Source of the DNA: Acidobacteria bacterium UBA2990
Lineage (GTDB): Bacteria; Acidobacteriota; Vicinamibacteria; Vicinamibacterales; UBA8438
Assembly: GCA_002347025.1 (NCBI GenBank)
Contig: DEAE01000010.1
Span: 77,707 to 141,706 of the forward strand
Length of the DNA: 64,000 nucleotides
Direction: 5' to 3'
The notes under the pieces are model-generated. The model did no database searches. It was not told where the DNA came from and saw nothing but the letters and a program-made list of their open reading frames with translations. Shown here one piece after another: positions 9,531 to 17,724 of this stretch (the stretch's first letter is position 1; each line of letters starts with the position of its first letter). Both the position numbers and the translations under genes were made by a program.

Positions 9531-9800
9531 CTAGCTGGCCGTTTGGCTGGCTAGGCGTTTCGCGAGTCTAGATTTGTAGCGGGCAGCAGCGTTGTCATGG
9601 ATGACACCTTTGGCTGACATCTTGTCAATTAGGGAAACAGTGCTAGCTAACAATGATTTAGCTTCGTCCAGGTTGCCCTGATCAATCGTCGACCGGAGTG
9701 TTTTAAGGACTCGCCTTAGGCGGGTTCGTAACCCGCGGTTGCGTTCTCGCCTGACAAGATCCTGGCGATGCGCTTTCAAAGTGTGCTTGTGATTGGCCAA
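9531..9800 (-). CDS. rpsT: Small ribosomal subunit protein bS20
   Basis: Primary 16S-binding ribosomal protein, 89 residues, very basic. It starts MANHK and ends KGVIHDNAAARYKSRLAKRL, the near-universal bS20 C-terminus. The start codon is TTG: an in-frame TGA lies eight codons upstream and no ATG or GTG lies between, so UUG is forced. An AAGGA element precedes it by about 11 bases. E. coli rpsT also begins with UUG, where the weak start is tied to autogenous control; the same could apply here (inference). The gene converges on holA. Confidence 0.97.
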   Translation of the reverse strand: MANHKHTLKAHRQDLVRRERNRGLRTRLRRVLKTLRSTIDQGNLDEAKSLLASTVSLIDKMSAKGVIHDNAAARYKSRLAKRLASQTAS

Positions 9801-9847
9801 AGCGCGCTTATTCCTTTCGATGCTTCAATGAAAAGCTCAAGCCGGAG

Positions 9848-9877
9848 ATTATACCACCACTAGTGGCTTAGTGTCCC
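9848..9877 (-). promoter_or_regulatory. Candidate rpsT promoter with embedded palindrome
   Basis: On the minus strand a perfect TATAAT (9848-9853) lies 47 bases before the TTG start of rpsT, with GGGACA (9872-9877) 18 bases upstream as a 4/6 match to -35. The spacer contains the perfect 10-base palindrome CCACTAGTGG (9857-9866). The promoter overlaps the last codons of the S4-domain gene. Confidence 0.45.
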
Positions 9878-10296
9878 TTCATCCGACGTAGTATTCGCCG
9901 TTGGCGTTTGTCCGGAGCCTTGGTTGCCGATCGGCGTCCTTGGTAAAGGCCCATCACCCGGGCGGCCACTTTATCGAGCTGGTACGATTCTCGCTCAGCA
10001 TCGGTTACTGGAGGGGTGATATCTTCATAGAGTGTGCGGGCCTCGGGCTTTGGCATGTGCTGACTGGCTAGGTTACGCACCACTATTAGTTGTTTACGGC
10101 CGTACGGTCGTGTTATGGACAGGCGGTCAGCTGGTTGTATAGACCGATTCGGCTTGCATCGTTCACTGTTTACCTCAACTTTTCCGCTGCGGCAGGCCTT
10201 CTGAGCCTCAGAGCGAGTTTTGAACAGACAGGCGACATCTAACCAGACATCGAGCCGAACCCGCTCCACATTACCGCTATTCGTAGGTTGTCTCAC
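9868..10296 (-). CDS. S4-domain RNA-binding protein (Hsp15-like)
   Basis: Small basic RNA-binding protein, 142 residues. The N-terminal S4 fold is visible: VRLDVWLDVACLFKTRSEAQ, then ACRSGKVEVNSERCKPN and ADRLSI, the pattern shared by Hsp15/RlbA and other S4 proteins. Hsp15 binds stalled 50S subunits, but the family has many members, so the name is provisional. The C-terminal tail is strongly basic (KAPDKRQRRILRRMKGH). The start is GTG at 10296, with a candidate promoter 30-60 bases upstream. It sits between rpsT and alaS and is separately transcribed from alaS by a 300-base gap. Confidence 0.75.
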   Translation of the reverse strand: MRQPTNSGNVERVRLDVWLDVACLFKTRSEAQKACRSGKVEVNSERCKPNRSIQPADRLSITRPYGRKQLIVVRNLASQHMPKPEARTLYEDITPPVTDAERESYQLDKVAARVMGLYQGRRSATKAPDKRQRRILRRMKGH

Positions 10297-10327
10297 CTAA
10301 TCTCGCGTTCGTGACTAAGATGGTTCT

Positions 10328-10355
10328 ATTGTACAAGCTCAAAAGAAGAGTTGAA
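10328..10355 (-). promoter_or_regulatory. Candidate promoter of the S4-domain gene
   Basis: Minus-strand TTCAAC (10350-10355) and TACAAT (10328-10333, 5/6 match) are spaced by 16 bases and lie 32 bases before the GTG start. The remaining 10297-10596 gap downstream of alaS shows no gene: a 72-codon rightward frame there has no recognisable features. Confidence 0.35.
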
Positions 10356-10596
10356 CTCGTGACTGTTGAGTCCTGAAGTGTCAAGCAAAGTGTCCACTAT
10401 GACGCTGAAGGAGAATCTATACGCAATCAAGACACTGGTCAATCTGCAGGCGGTCACCTTGGCGATCTCGGTGTGTTTGGTAACATGCAGTGAAGAGCGT
10501 TCCGCGTTTACCGTTATATGTGGCAGTACTCACCAAGTTTTGGTCAGCCTAATGCGATTTACTAAGCTGAAAAATCCCTCTTAGTCGATTCTCGGC

Positions 10597-13317
10597 TCAT
10601 CGTTGAGGCTGTGGTGAGGAAGGGGCAAGCATGGCCCGTACCACGACTAGGCTTTCAGCTAGAAGAGCATCTATGCGGTCTGAATTTCGGCCACCGGCTT
10701 CAGCAAATTCAGGACGTCCCCCACCACCGCCACCGATGATAGGAGCGATAGTTTTAACTACTTGTCCGGCATGCACTCTGTCGACAAGGTTCTTACTTAC
10801 CGAAACGATAAGGGCTACCTTCCCTTGGTTTTCAGAGGCTAGTACGACAACCCCTTTGCCGAGCTGGTTGCGCAACGAGTCAGCTAAGCCTCGCAATGAA
10901 CCTTTCTCAAGGTTTGATACCTTTCGAGCAATGAAACGTGCATCACCTAACTCGATAAAGTCGTCTCGATCTTCTGGCTCTCTGGTGTTGAGAGCTAGCT
11001 TCATTTTCAATGCTTCGACTTCACGGTTCATCCGCTTAACATCGTTTTGAAGTCGTTCGATGGTTTGGATCGCTCGAGAACTGGGTACAGCTAGGGTACT
11101 GAGAATAGCGTTGGTGGAGACTCTCTGAGTTTGAAGGTGAGAGACCGCATCTTGACCTGTCAAGGCTTCTAATCGCCTGATCCCGGCAGCGACACCGGAT
11201 TCCTGAGTGATGCATATGAGGCCGATATCCCCGGTCGCTAGGCAGTGGGTTCCCCCGCAAAGCTCCATGCTGATCCCAGCTACAGAAACAACTCTTACGG
11301 ATTCTCCATATTTTTCACCGAAGAGAGCCATCGCACCAGAGTCAATCGCTTCTTGAGTTGAACGGATCTCTGTAACCACGGGTTTGTTGGAGGAGACCTG
11401 TAGGTTGACCTTGAGCTCGATAGCATCAAGCGTTTCCTGGCTGACAGGTCCGTCGTAGGTGAAATCGAAACGCAAGCGGTCTGGTGCGACTAGGGACCCA
11501 GCTTGTTTGACATGAGTCCCGAGATGATCCCGTAATGCTGCGTGAAGCAAGTGGGTGGCTGTGTGGTTACGACGAATAGCATCTCTGCGGGTGCGATCTA
11601 CTTCCGCAGACACAGTGGCGCCGAGTTCGAGTTGGCCATTCTTGATTTTGATGTGATGAACTCTTGGACCGCCGGGGTTAAGACGTTCGATGCGGTCAAC
11701 CTGAGAGTGAAGTAGCGAACTCTCTGTTGTTGATATAAACCCAGTGTCTGAGACTTGCCCACCTGCCTCAAGGTAAAACGGAGTCTCCGTTAGGAGAACG
11801 TAGCCACTCTCTGATTTCTGGAGTTTCGGTACTGAAGTCCGGCTCTCGTCGAATAACCCAACAACGCTGGTGGCTTCGATCTTTGTCGTAGAGTAGCCCT
11901 GGAATCGATCAGGGACTGCTTGCAGAGCCTCGCGATCTTGGTCGGATCCATAGCTAAAGCTAATGGTGTCATGGTTGTCGAACCGTGCTTTTGCACGTGA
12001 TTGTGTTCGCTGTGACTCCATTGCGCGGTCGAACCCTTCGCGATCGAACTCGATTTTTCGTTCTTCAGCTATATCTTCGATAAAATCTAGTGGAAGACCG
12101 TAGGTGTCGTACAAACGGAAGATATCTTCTCCGGCTAGTGCGCCGGCACTGTTCTCAAGAACCGATTCCAATTTTGGCAGTCCATCGGTCAGCACGGTAT
12201 CAAAGCGCTCTTCCTCAGCCTGGACAACCTTGGTAACCATGCCATGGTTGGCGGCCAGCTCTGGATAGGCACCTCCCATCTCTGTAATCAAGATGTCGAT
12301 CAATTGATAGAGAAACGGAGCAGACATCCCGAGCTTTTTTCCATGGCGCATCGCACGTCTCATGATCTTTCTGAGGACATACCCACGCCACTCGTTCGAT
12401 GGCATTACACCGTCGGCTATCAAGAAGGTCATAGCCCGTAGGTGATCAGCAACGACGCGCATCGAAGTGTCATATGGTTCTGGCTCGCTTTTACTAGTAT
12501 GCGGACCGTAGGTCCGTCCAGTAGCGGCTTCGAGGGCCAGTAGGATCGGGCCGAACAGGTCGGTGTCATAGTTCGAGACTTTGCCCTGCAACACGGCCAC
12601 AATGCGCTCTAACCCCATCCCAGTGTCAATTGAGACCGCTGGCAATGACCTCATGTTTCCGTTGGCGTCTCGATCGAATTCCATGAACACGTTGTTCCAT
12701 ATCTCTACATAGCGTTCACAGCTACAGTCGATGCCACGGCAGACTGATTCGTTACAGGGGATTTCGTTGCCACGATGGAAGTGAACTTCCGAACACCGGC
12801 CGCATGGACCGGTGTCTCCCATTGACCAAAAGTTTTCTTCAAGGCCAAGTTCTACGATTCGGTGGGCTGGCACGAAATTCCGCCAGATTGAATATGCTTC
12901 TTCATCTCGAGGGATACTCGAGTCCCCTTTGAATATCGTGGGGTAGAGCCTATCTGGTGGCAATTCCCAAACTTCCGTCAGAAGGCGCCACGCAAATGGA
13001 ATCGCGTCCGGCTTGAAATAGTCGCCGAATGAAAAATTCCCTAACATCTCGAAGAACGTGTGGTGGCGATGAGAGGGACCTACGTTGTTAAGGTCATTAT
13101 GTTTTCCACTCACGCGCATGCATTTTTGTGCTGTTGTTGCGCGCTTGTAGGGGCGTTGTTCGTGGCCTAGAAAGAGATCTTTGAATTGGTTCATTCCGGC
13201 ATTTGTGAACAACAGTGTTGGGTCATCAACAGGAACGAGTGATGAACTTCGGACCACTTGGTGTCCATGGTTACCGAAAAATTCGAGGAAACTCTGACGG
13301 ATCTCACTGGAGGTCAT
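10597..13317 (-). CDS. alaS: Alanyl-tRNA synthetase
   Basis: Class II synthetase that charges tRNA-Ala and edits mischarged tRNA; 906 residues from the chosen start. The N-terminal catalytic core is clear (EIRQSFLEFF, TLLFTNAGMNQFKD, HHTFFEMLGNFSFGDYF), followed by the editing domain with zinc motifs HTATHLLHA and CGGTHC and the C-terminal DHHA1 region with GGGGGGRPEFAEAGG. The frame is open nine codons further, but that part lies in the end of recX. ATG 13317 has GGAAG about 8 bases upstream and begins four bases after the recX stop, so recX-alaS are translationally close, as in many bacteria. Confidence 0.97.
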   Translation of the reverse strand: MTSSEIRQSFLEFFGNHGHQVVRSSSLVPVDDPTLLFTNAGMNQFKDLFLGHEQRPYKRATTAQKCMRVSGKHNDLNNVGPSHRHHTFFEMLGNFSFGDYFKPDAIPFAWRLLTEVWELPPDRLYPTIFKGDSSIPRDEEAYSIWRNFVPAHRIVELGLEENFWSMGDTGPCGRCSEVHFHRGNEIPCNESVCRGIDCSCERYVEIWNNVFMEFDRDANGNMRSLPAVSIDTGMGLERIVAVLQGKVSNYDTDLFGPILLALEAATGRTYGPHTSKSEPEPYDTSMRVVADHLRAMTFLIADGVMPSNEWRGYVLRKIMRRAMRHGKKLGMSAPFLYQLIDILITEMGGAYPELAANHGMVTKVVQAEEERFDTVLTDGLPKLESVLENSAGALAGEDIFRLYDTYGLPLDFIEDIAEERKIEFDREGFDRAMESQRTQSRAKARFDNHDTISFSYGSDQDREALQAVPDRFQGYSTTKIEATSVVGLFDESRTSVPKLQKSESGYVLLTETPFYLEAGGQVSDTGFISTTESSLLHSQVDRIERLNPGGPRVHHIKIKNGQLELGATVSAEVDRTRRDAIRRNHTATHLLHAALRDHLGTHVKQAGSLVAPDRLRFDFTYDGPVSQETLDAIELKVNLQVSSNKPVVTEIRSTQEAIDSGAMALFGEKYGESVRVVSVAGISMELCGGTHCLATGDIGLICITQESGVAAGIRRLEALTGQDAVSHLQTQRVSTNAILSTLAVPSSRAIQTIERLQNDVKRMNREVEALKMKLALNTREPEDRDDFIELGDARFIARKVSNLEKGSLRGLADSLRNQLGKGVVVLASENQGKVALIVSVSKNLVDRVHAGQVVKTIAPIIGGGGGGRPEFAEAGGRNSDRIDALLAESLVVVRAMLAPSSPQPQR

Positions 13318-13321
13318 CAGG

Positions 13322-13807
13322 TTATTCTTCCACAAAAGAGACATTGCTTTCGGCCCGTGAGGTGAGCGCCTTCGAGACTGCCTCTGAGGGAAATCCCTGA
13401 CCCACTAAGAATCGATGGAGGCGTCTAAATTCAATCCTATCTTTCAACGGTGCGTGAAGGCGCTTCGCGATCGCACGTTCAAGCACCTCTGACTCTCGAA
13501 GCTCATCGAAGATGACTGCGATAGCTTGATTGGCAACGTCTGGATCAATCCCACGTGCTTGTAGCTCTTGTTGAGTCCGTTTTTTTCCACGGAGTTTAAT
13601 GGTCGCTGAGCGACGCGCGTAAGATAGGGCAGTGCGGTTGTCATCGAGGATTCGACTGTCGATCAGGCGGACGATAGTATTCTCTATTTCTTGACTTGGA
13701 AATTGGCGCTGCATCAAGCGCTCTCGTAGCTGGACTGTAGATAGATCGGATGTGGCCAGGAGTTTAAGGGCGCGGTCGTATGTGTTGAGCTTGTGTTGAG
13801 TCGACAC
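13322..13807 (-). CDS. recX: Regulatory protein RecX
   Basis: Small modulator of RecA filaments, 161 residues. Three-helix RecX repeats can be followed: YDRALKLLATSDLSTVQLRERL, then DNRTALSYARRSATIKLRGK with the QELQARGI motif, and the C-terminal FRRLHRFLVGQGFPSEAVSKAL. The start is GTG at 13807; no ATG lies nearby in frame and the Shine-Dalgarno signal is weak. It lies immediately upstream of alaS in the same direction, a classic recX-alaS neighbourhood; recA itself is not in this window. Confidence 0.9.
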   Translation of the reverse strand: MSTQHKLNTYDRALKLLATSDLSTVQLRERLMQRQFPSQEIENTIVRLIDSRILDDNRTALSYARRSATIKLRGKKRTQQELQARGIDPDVANQAIAVIFDELRESEVLERAIAKRLHAPLKDRIEFRRLHRFLVGQGFPSEAVSKALTSRAESNVSFVEE

Positions 13808-13895
13808 ATCAGTCGTCCAGAAGTCGCTCTCTTTGCTGTTGGGCGATAGGCAAACGTCTTTGGCTAACCATTCACTTCGGTTGAAGCCTGTGCAA

Positions 13896-14849
13896 TTAAG
13901 TGGTCTGGGTTAAGGTCTCTGTCGAACCCTCGTAGACCGGACTCAACCAATTGTGTGTATCGGCAATGTTGCCGTTCACAACATCGAAGAATCGGCGTTG
14001 TAGGGCAGCGGTTACCGGTCCTCGATTTCCGTTACCGATCACGATCTTGTCGATGCTCCGGATAGGCGATATTTCGGCGGCTGTTCCGGTGAAAAATACC
14101 TCGTCAGCGATATAGAGCATTTCGCGAGGAATCGGTTGTTCCTTAATGGGAATACCCAGATCTTGAGAGAGGGTCAAAATAACGTCCCTGGTTATTCCAG
14201 GTAACACAGAACCACCCATGGCTGGGGTGAAGATGGTGCCGTCTCGTATCACGAAGATGTTCTGTCCGCTACCTTCACTGACTAGGCCAGCAGGATCAAG
14301 GGCAATAGCTTCGCTGTAACCATTTAGGTTTGCTTCCATCTTGATTAGCTGCGAATTTGCGTAGTTAGCTGTTGATTTGGCCATAGCCGGGAAAGTGTTC
14401 GGCGAACTCCGAGACCAAGAACTAACCTGTACGTCAACACCTTTCTCAAGTGCTTCCTCTCCGAGGTAAGCACCCCATTCCCACACTATGACCGCTGTCT
14501 CTACTGGGCATTCGGATGGGTTGACTCCCAGTTCTCGGTATCCGCGGTAGACCAGTGGTCTAATGTAGCAAGCGCTATACTGGTTCGCTCGTATCGTATC
14601 TATTATTGCTTCACGAAACGCGTCTGGTTGTATGTCCAACGTCATTCTGTAGATTCTTGCGGAGTCGTACAGACGGCGGAGATGGGCGTCCATTCGGAAG
14701 CACACTGAGCCCTTTGGTGTGTCATAGCATCGTATTCCTTCGAACACTCCACTGCCGTAGTGGATTACGTGTGAGGCGATGTGTATGTTGGCATCGGCCC
14801 AATCCACTAGTTGTCCGTTCATCCAAATCTTGCCGCTACCAAAGCTCAT
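13896..14849 (-). CDS. ilvE: Branched-chain amino acid aminotransferase
   Basis: PLP-dependent class IV aminotransferase for the last step of Leu, Ile and Val synthesis; 317 residues. The N-terminus IWMNGQLVDWADANIHIASH is typical, as are HYGSGVFEGIRCY, the PLP lysine in MAKSTANYAN (Lys158), GSGQNIFVI and SVLPGITRDVIL. It is separated by 88 bases from recX downstream and by 91 from the kinase upstream, all on the minus strand. D-amino-acid transaminases share the fold, but the overall pattern is that of IlvE. Confidence 0.95.
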   Translation of the reverse strand: MSFGSGKIWMNGQLVDWADANIHIASHVIHYGSGVFEGIRCYDTPKGSVCFRMDAHLRRLYDSARIYRMTLDIQPDAFREAIIDTIRANQYSACYIRPLVYRGYRELGVNPSECPVETAVIVWEWGAYLGEEALEKGVDVQVSSWSRSSPNTFPAMAKSTANYANSQLIKMEANLNGYSEAIALDPAGLVSEGSGQNIFVIRDGTIFTPAMGGSVLPGITRDVILTLSQDLGIPIKEQPIPREMLYIADEVFFTGTAAEISPIRSIDKIVIGNGNRGPVTAALQRRFFDVVNGNIADTHNWLSPVYEGSTETLTQTT

Positions 14850-14940
14850 GTCTAAACCAGGTCATCTACTTTCTCATCAGATACTTACCGACAGTGTAGT
14901 GTCGTGTTCCGTTGTGGCGCAACATAATTTAGTTGAGCGT

Positions 14941-15921
14941 TTATTGGGCTTCACCGCAAAATGGGCAATGGTTGTTTCTGGCGTGCATTGGTTTGCGGCA
15001 GCGCCAACAGAAGTTTGCGGTAGGGTGAGTCTGGGTTTGGTGTTTACTGCGTGGTTCTCGAACAATTCCTTGAACATTAGAGATGGAATCCCGTGGCGTG
15101 GCACTCGATACGGGTGTAAGCCTTCGGCTAGCTTTGATTTCCTTGAGGTCTGCTAGTAGGTCGCCAGCGCGCTGGTAGCGGTCGGCTATTTGAGGAGACA
15201 ATGCCTTCATTATGGTACTTGAAAGTTCTCTGGTGATGGAACTGTTGACCATGTGAGGTGGACGAACGAGTTCGCCACGGTGGAGTTGTTCAAGGTCACT
15301 TGGTGCTGGGGTGTCATACGGTAGGACACCAGTTAGCATCTGGTACATGGTGATTCCGAGCGAGTATAAATCTGAGGCGAACACGGCTTCGCCGCGGAAT
15401 TGTTCTGGAGCCATGTAAGCGGGACTACCAATGACCGTAGTGCCGTGGGTGGAAATTTCTAGGAATCGAGATGTGCCAAAGTCAGCGACTTTCAGGGTGC
15501 CAGCGCTTGAGACGAGAACATTAGCCGGACGGAGATCTCGGTGGATTATGCCTTGTTTATGCGCATGTTCAACCGCTTGGCCGATTTGTGTTGCATAACC
15601 AAGGGCAAGGTCGACCTCTAGTGCTCCTTTGGTCGCGATAACCGATTCAAGCGTGTCTCCCGGCACATATTCCATCACAATGAAGAATATATTTTGTTGT
15701 TTTTCGGCTGTTGTAATGTTGACGATATTCGGATGGTCGAGTTTGGCCAACAGGCGAGGTTCGCGTAACAGTTCGGCGAGTTGTTCTTGGCGATGCGGTA
15801 CTTTGACAGCCACCTTTTTGTCCAGCCAGGTATCTTCGGCTAGGTAAACAGTGCCGAATCCACCACTGCCAAGCGTAGAGACGATTTTGTATTTCCCGAG
15901 GAGCTGATCGGCAAACAACAT
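14941..15921 (-). CDS. Serine/threonine protein kinase with C-terminal zinc ribbon
   Basis: Hanks-type kinase, 326 residues. Glycine loop GSGGFG (18-23), VAVK lysine (Lys40), catalytic loop HRDLRPANVL (Asp129), DFG at 147-149 and SPAYMAPEQFRG are present, so it should be active. The usual catalytic-loop Lys (HRDLKP) is Arg131 here. After the kinase domain comes a basic linker and a C-terminal CxxC...CxxC zinc ribbon (Cys305, 308, 319, 322). There is no transmembrane segment, so the protein is cytoplasmic, unlike the many PknB-type receptors. A -10-like TATACT sits 10 bases ahead of the ATG. Substrate unknown. Confidence 0.9.
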   Translation of the reverse strand: MLFADQLLGKYKIVSTLGSGGFGTVYLAEDTWLDKKVAVKVPHRQEQLAELLREPRLLAKLDHPNIVNITTAEKQQNIFFIVMEYVPGDTLESVIATKGALEVDLALGYATQIGQAVEHAHKQGIIHRDLRPANVLVSSAGTLKVADFGTSRFLEISTHGTTVIGSPAYMAPEQFRGEAVFASDLYSLGITMYQMLTGVLPYDTPAPSDLEQLHRGELVRPPHMVNSSITRELSSTIMKALSPQIADRYQRAGDLLADLKEIKASRRLTPVSSATPRDSISNVQGIVREPRSKHQTQTHPTANFCWRCRKPMHARNNHCPFCGEAQ

Positions 15922-15931
15922 GAAGATTGGA

Positions 15932-15937
15932 AGTATA
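15932..15937 (-). promoter_or_regulatory. -10-like hexamer very close to the kinase start
   Basis: Minus-strand TATACT (5/6 match) ends 10 bases before the ATG at 15921. A transcript from it would have a leader of only a few bases. No good -35 is seen. Confidence 0.35.
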
Positions 15938-16007
15938 GCTCAGCCAGTGCAAGGTTGCCTCTTTTGGTGCGACTTGCAGACATTCATACACTCTGTCTTC
16001 ACGGCCG

Positions 16008-16013
16008 TATAAT
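16008..16013 (+). promoter_or_regulatory. -10 hexamer for a leaderless rsmE transcript
   Basis: A perfect TATAAT is separated by exactly six bases (ccgaca) from the ATG of rsmE at 16020, which puts the expected transcription start on or next to the start codon. The -35 region is poor (CATACA, 17-base spacing). Confidence 0.5.
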
Positions 16014-16019
16014 CCGACA

Positions 16020-16748
16020 ATGCCTCCGAGATTCTTCGCGCCGGACTTGAGTGGGTTAAATGTGCTCATTGAATTGCCTGTTGGTGAAGCTCGTCACCTC
16101 ACTCGTGTTCTGCGCTTGGTTGCAGGTGATCAGGTATCGGTGTTCAACGGTCGTGGGACTGAGTATTTGGCTCAGGTTGAACAAGTCGGGACGGAAGGTG
16201 TGACGGTGCGTCCTTATCAGAATGTCGTTCCGGTCAAGGAACCTGAAGTGGCATTGACTGTAGCCGCAGCCCTGCTGAAGGGGCGAACCTTCGATTCCAT
16301 CGTGCGTGATGTCACAATGGTTGGTGTTGTTGCGGTACAACCACTTTTTACGGACAGAACTGAGCCTCGTGGCGGGGATGTAGAACGCTGGACTAGAATA
16401 GCTGTCGCCTCGGCGAAGCAGTGCCGGCGGGCAGTCATTCCTGAGGTTAGAACTCCTCAAGCGTTCGATTCGTTTTTGGATGATGATCGCTCCACACTCC
16501 GTTTGGTGCTTGTCGAACCTAAGGATTCACACAGGCGGCTTAGCACCTTGCAGGCTCTGGAATCCAAGTCGCCCCCTTCATCTGCGACTTTGACAATTGG
16601 ACCAGAGGGCGGGTGGAGTGATGATGAGATTGATGCGGCAAAAAAGGCTGGTTTTGTGCCAATCACTTTCGGTCGACTGACATTGCGGGCCGATGCGGTT
16701 GTGATTAGTGCGGTTTCGGTGCTGCGATATATTTGGAGAGATCTATAG
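16020..16748 (+). CDS. rsmE: 16S rRNA (uracil1498-N3)-methyltransferase RsmE
   Basis: SPOUT-class methyltransferase that modifies U1498 of 16S rRNA, 242 residues. Family features are the N-terminal PUA-like domain (GEARHLTRVLRL, GDQVSVFNGRG), the middle AKQCRRAVIPEV, and the SAM-binding knot TIGPEGGWSDDEI followed by LTLRADAVVISAVSVLRY. It is divergent from the kinase gene and converges on prmA with nine bases between the stops; in many genomes prmA and rsmE are instead adjacent in one direction. Confidence 0.94.
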   Translation: MPPRFFAPDLSGLNVLIELPVGEARHLTRVLRLVAGDQVSVFNGRGTEYLAQVEQVGTEGVTVRPYQNVVPVKEPEVALTVAAALLKGRTFDSIVRDVTMVGVVAVQPLFTDRTEPRGGDVERWTRIAVASAKQCRRAVIPEVRTPQAFDSFLDDDRSTLRLVLVEPKDSHRRLSTLQALESKSPPSSATLTIGPEGGWSDDEIDAAKKAGFVPITFGRLTLRADAVVISAVSVLRYIWRDL

Positions 16749-16757
16749 CTGCTACCA

Positions 16758-17645
16758 TCACCCTTGAAGATAGAGCCTGGTGACATGAGTAATATCCTGG
16801 CGCTGCAGTAATAAGCCAACCCACTCGTCTTCTGTGGCGCGCCAGATCACCCGATGTCGCTTGAGGTAGACGTCTGTTATTTTCGACTCTTCAAAATCAA
16901 GGATGCCAGTCAACACTAGGTATCCCTCCGGTTCAATCAAGGTTTCGATGACTGGGGACATGTCGACTAGTGCGGTGCCGGTCAGGTTGGCAACCACTAC
17001 CGATGCAGCGGATGGGGATAGGTCAGCGATATCTCCAACGCGTAGTTCGACTCGGTCAGTAACATCGTTGTCTCCCACGCTGTCGTGGGCTGATTGGATT
17101 GCGTCTGGGTCTCGATCGATACCCAGGGCATGGCGTCCTCCGAGCTTGACGGAAGCTATGGCCAGAATTCCAGATCCTGTGCCTAGGTCAAGCACTTCCC
17201 GACCGTTGAGATTGAGTTCTTGAAGGGCCAATAAAGCGAGACGCGTGGTTGCATGATGACCGCTGCCAAAGCCCAGAGCGGGTCGAATCTCTAGTAGCAC
17301 GTCTGTTGTGAGGCTAGATTCAGGGATGTCCCATGGTGGAGCTACGATAATTCGACCTACTTTTATTGCCTGTAGACAGGCTTGTGACCGTGAAGGCCAG
17401 TCTTCATCTGACAGCCAATGCGTGTGGGTCCTTACCAGAGACCCATGGAGTTCGCTGACTGCAAGGTTGGCTGCTTCACAAGCATTTTTCGATGAAAAAT
17501 AGATACGTATAAGGTTCGGCTGTGTTTCGTCGACCGCAAATGGCGTGTGGTCGTCAACCGCGACAGCAATTGCGTCTGACCAAGACAAGGGGCCTATCAT
17601 ATCGACGGACGTATAAACGTCGAGCACCGGATAGCGTTTAGCCAT
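16758..17645 (-). CDS. prmA: Ribosomal protein L11 methyltransferase
   Basis: SAM-dependent methyltransferase of ribosomal protein uL11, 295 residues. The key segments are PALGFGSGHHATTRLALLAL, the SAM motif EVLDLGTGSGILAIASVKLG, GIDRDPDAIQSA and VVANLTGTALVDM, where the typical NIL-type substrate motif is NLT. The N-terminal substrate-recognition domain is present. It is convergent with rsmE and lies 79 bases downstream of dnaJ in the same direction; association of prmA with dnaJ is common, so it could share the hrcA-grpE-dnaJ transcript. Confidence 0.92.
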   Translation of the reverse strand: MAKRYPVLDVYTSVDMIGPLSWSDAIAVAVDDHTPFAVDETQPNLIRIYFSSKNACEAANLAVSELHGSLVRTHTHWLSDEDWPSRSQACLQAIKVGRIIVAPPWDIPESSLTTDVLLEIRPALGFGSGHHATTRLALLALQELNLNGREVLDLGTGSGILAIASVKLGGRHALGIDRDPDAIQSAHDSVGDNDVTDRVELRVGDIADLSPSAASVVVANLTGTALVDMSPVIETLIEPEGYLVLTGILDFEESKITDVYLKRHRVIWRATEDEWVGLLLQRQDITHVTRLYLQG

Positions 17646-17724
17646 TTGTGAGACAGGAAATAGGCAATTGACGCTTCCTAATACAAGTGAAGTAGGTTTG
17701 GGGTTTTAGCCAGTCTACGGCTCG

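Noticed and set aside
10366..10584. A 72-codon rightward frame in the gap between the S4-domain gene and alaS
   Set aside because: No Shine-Dalgarno site, no family pattern, and both neighbours are on the other strand.
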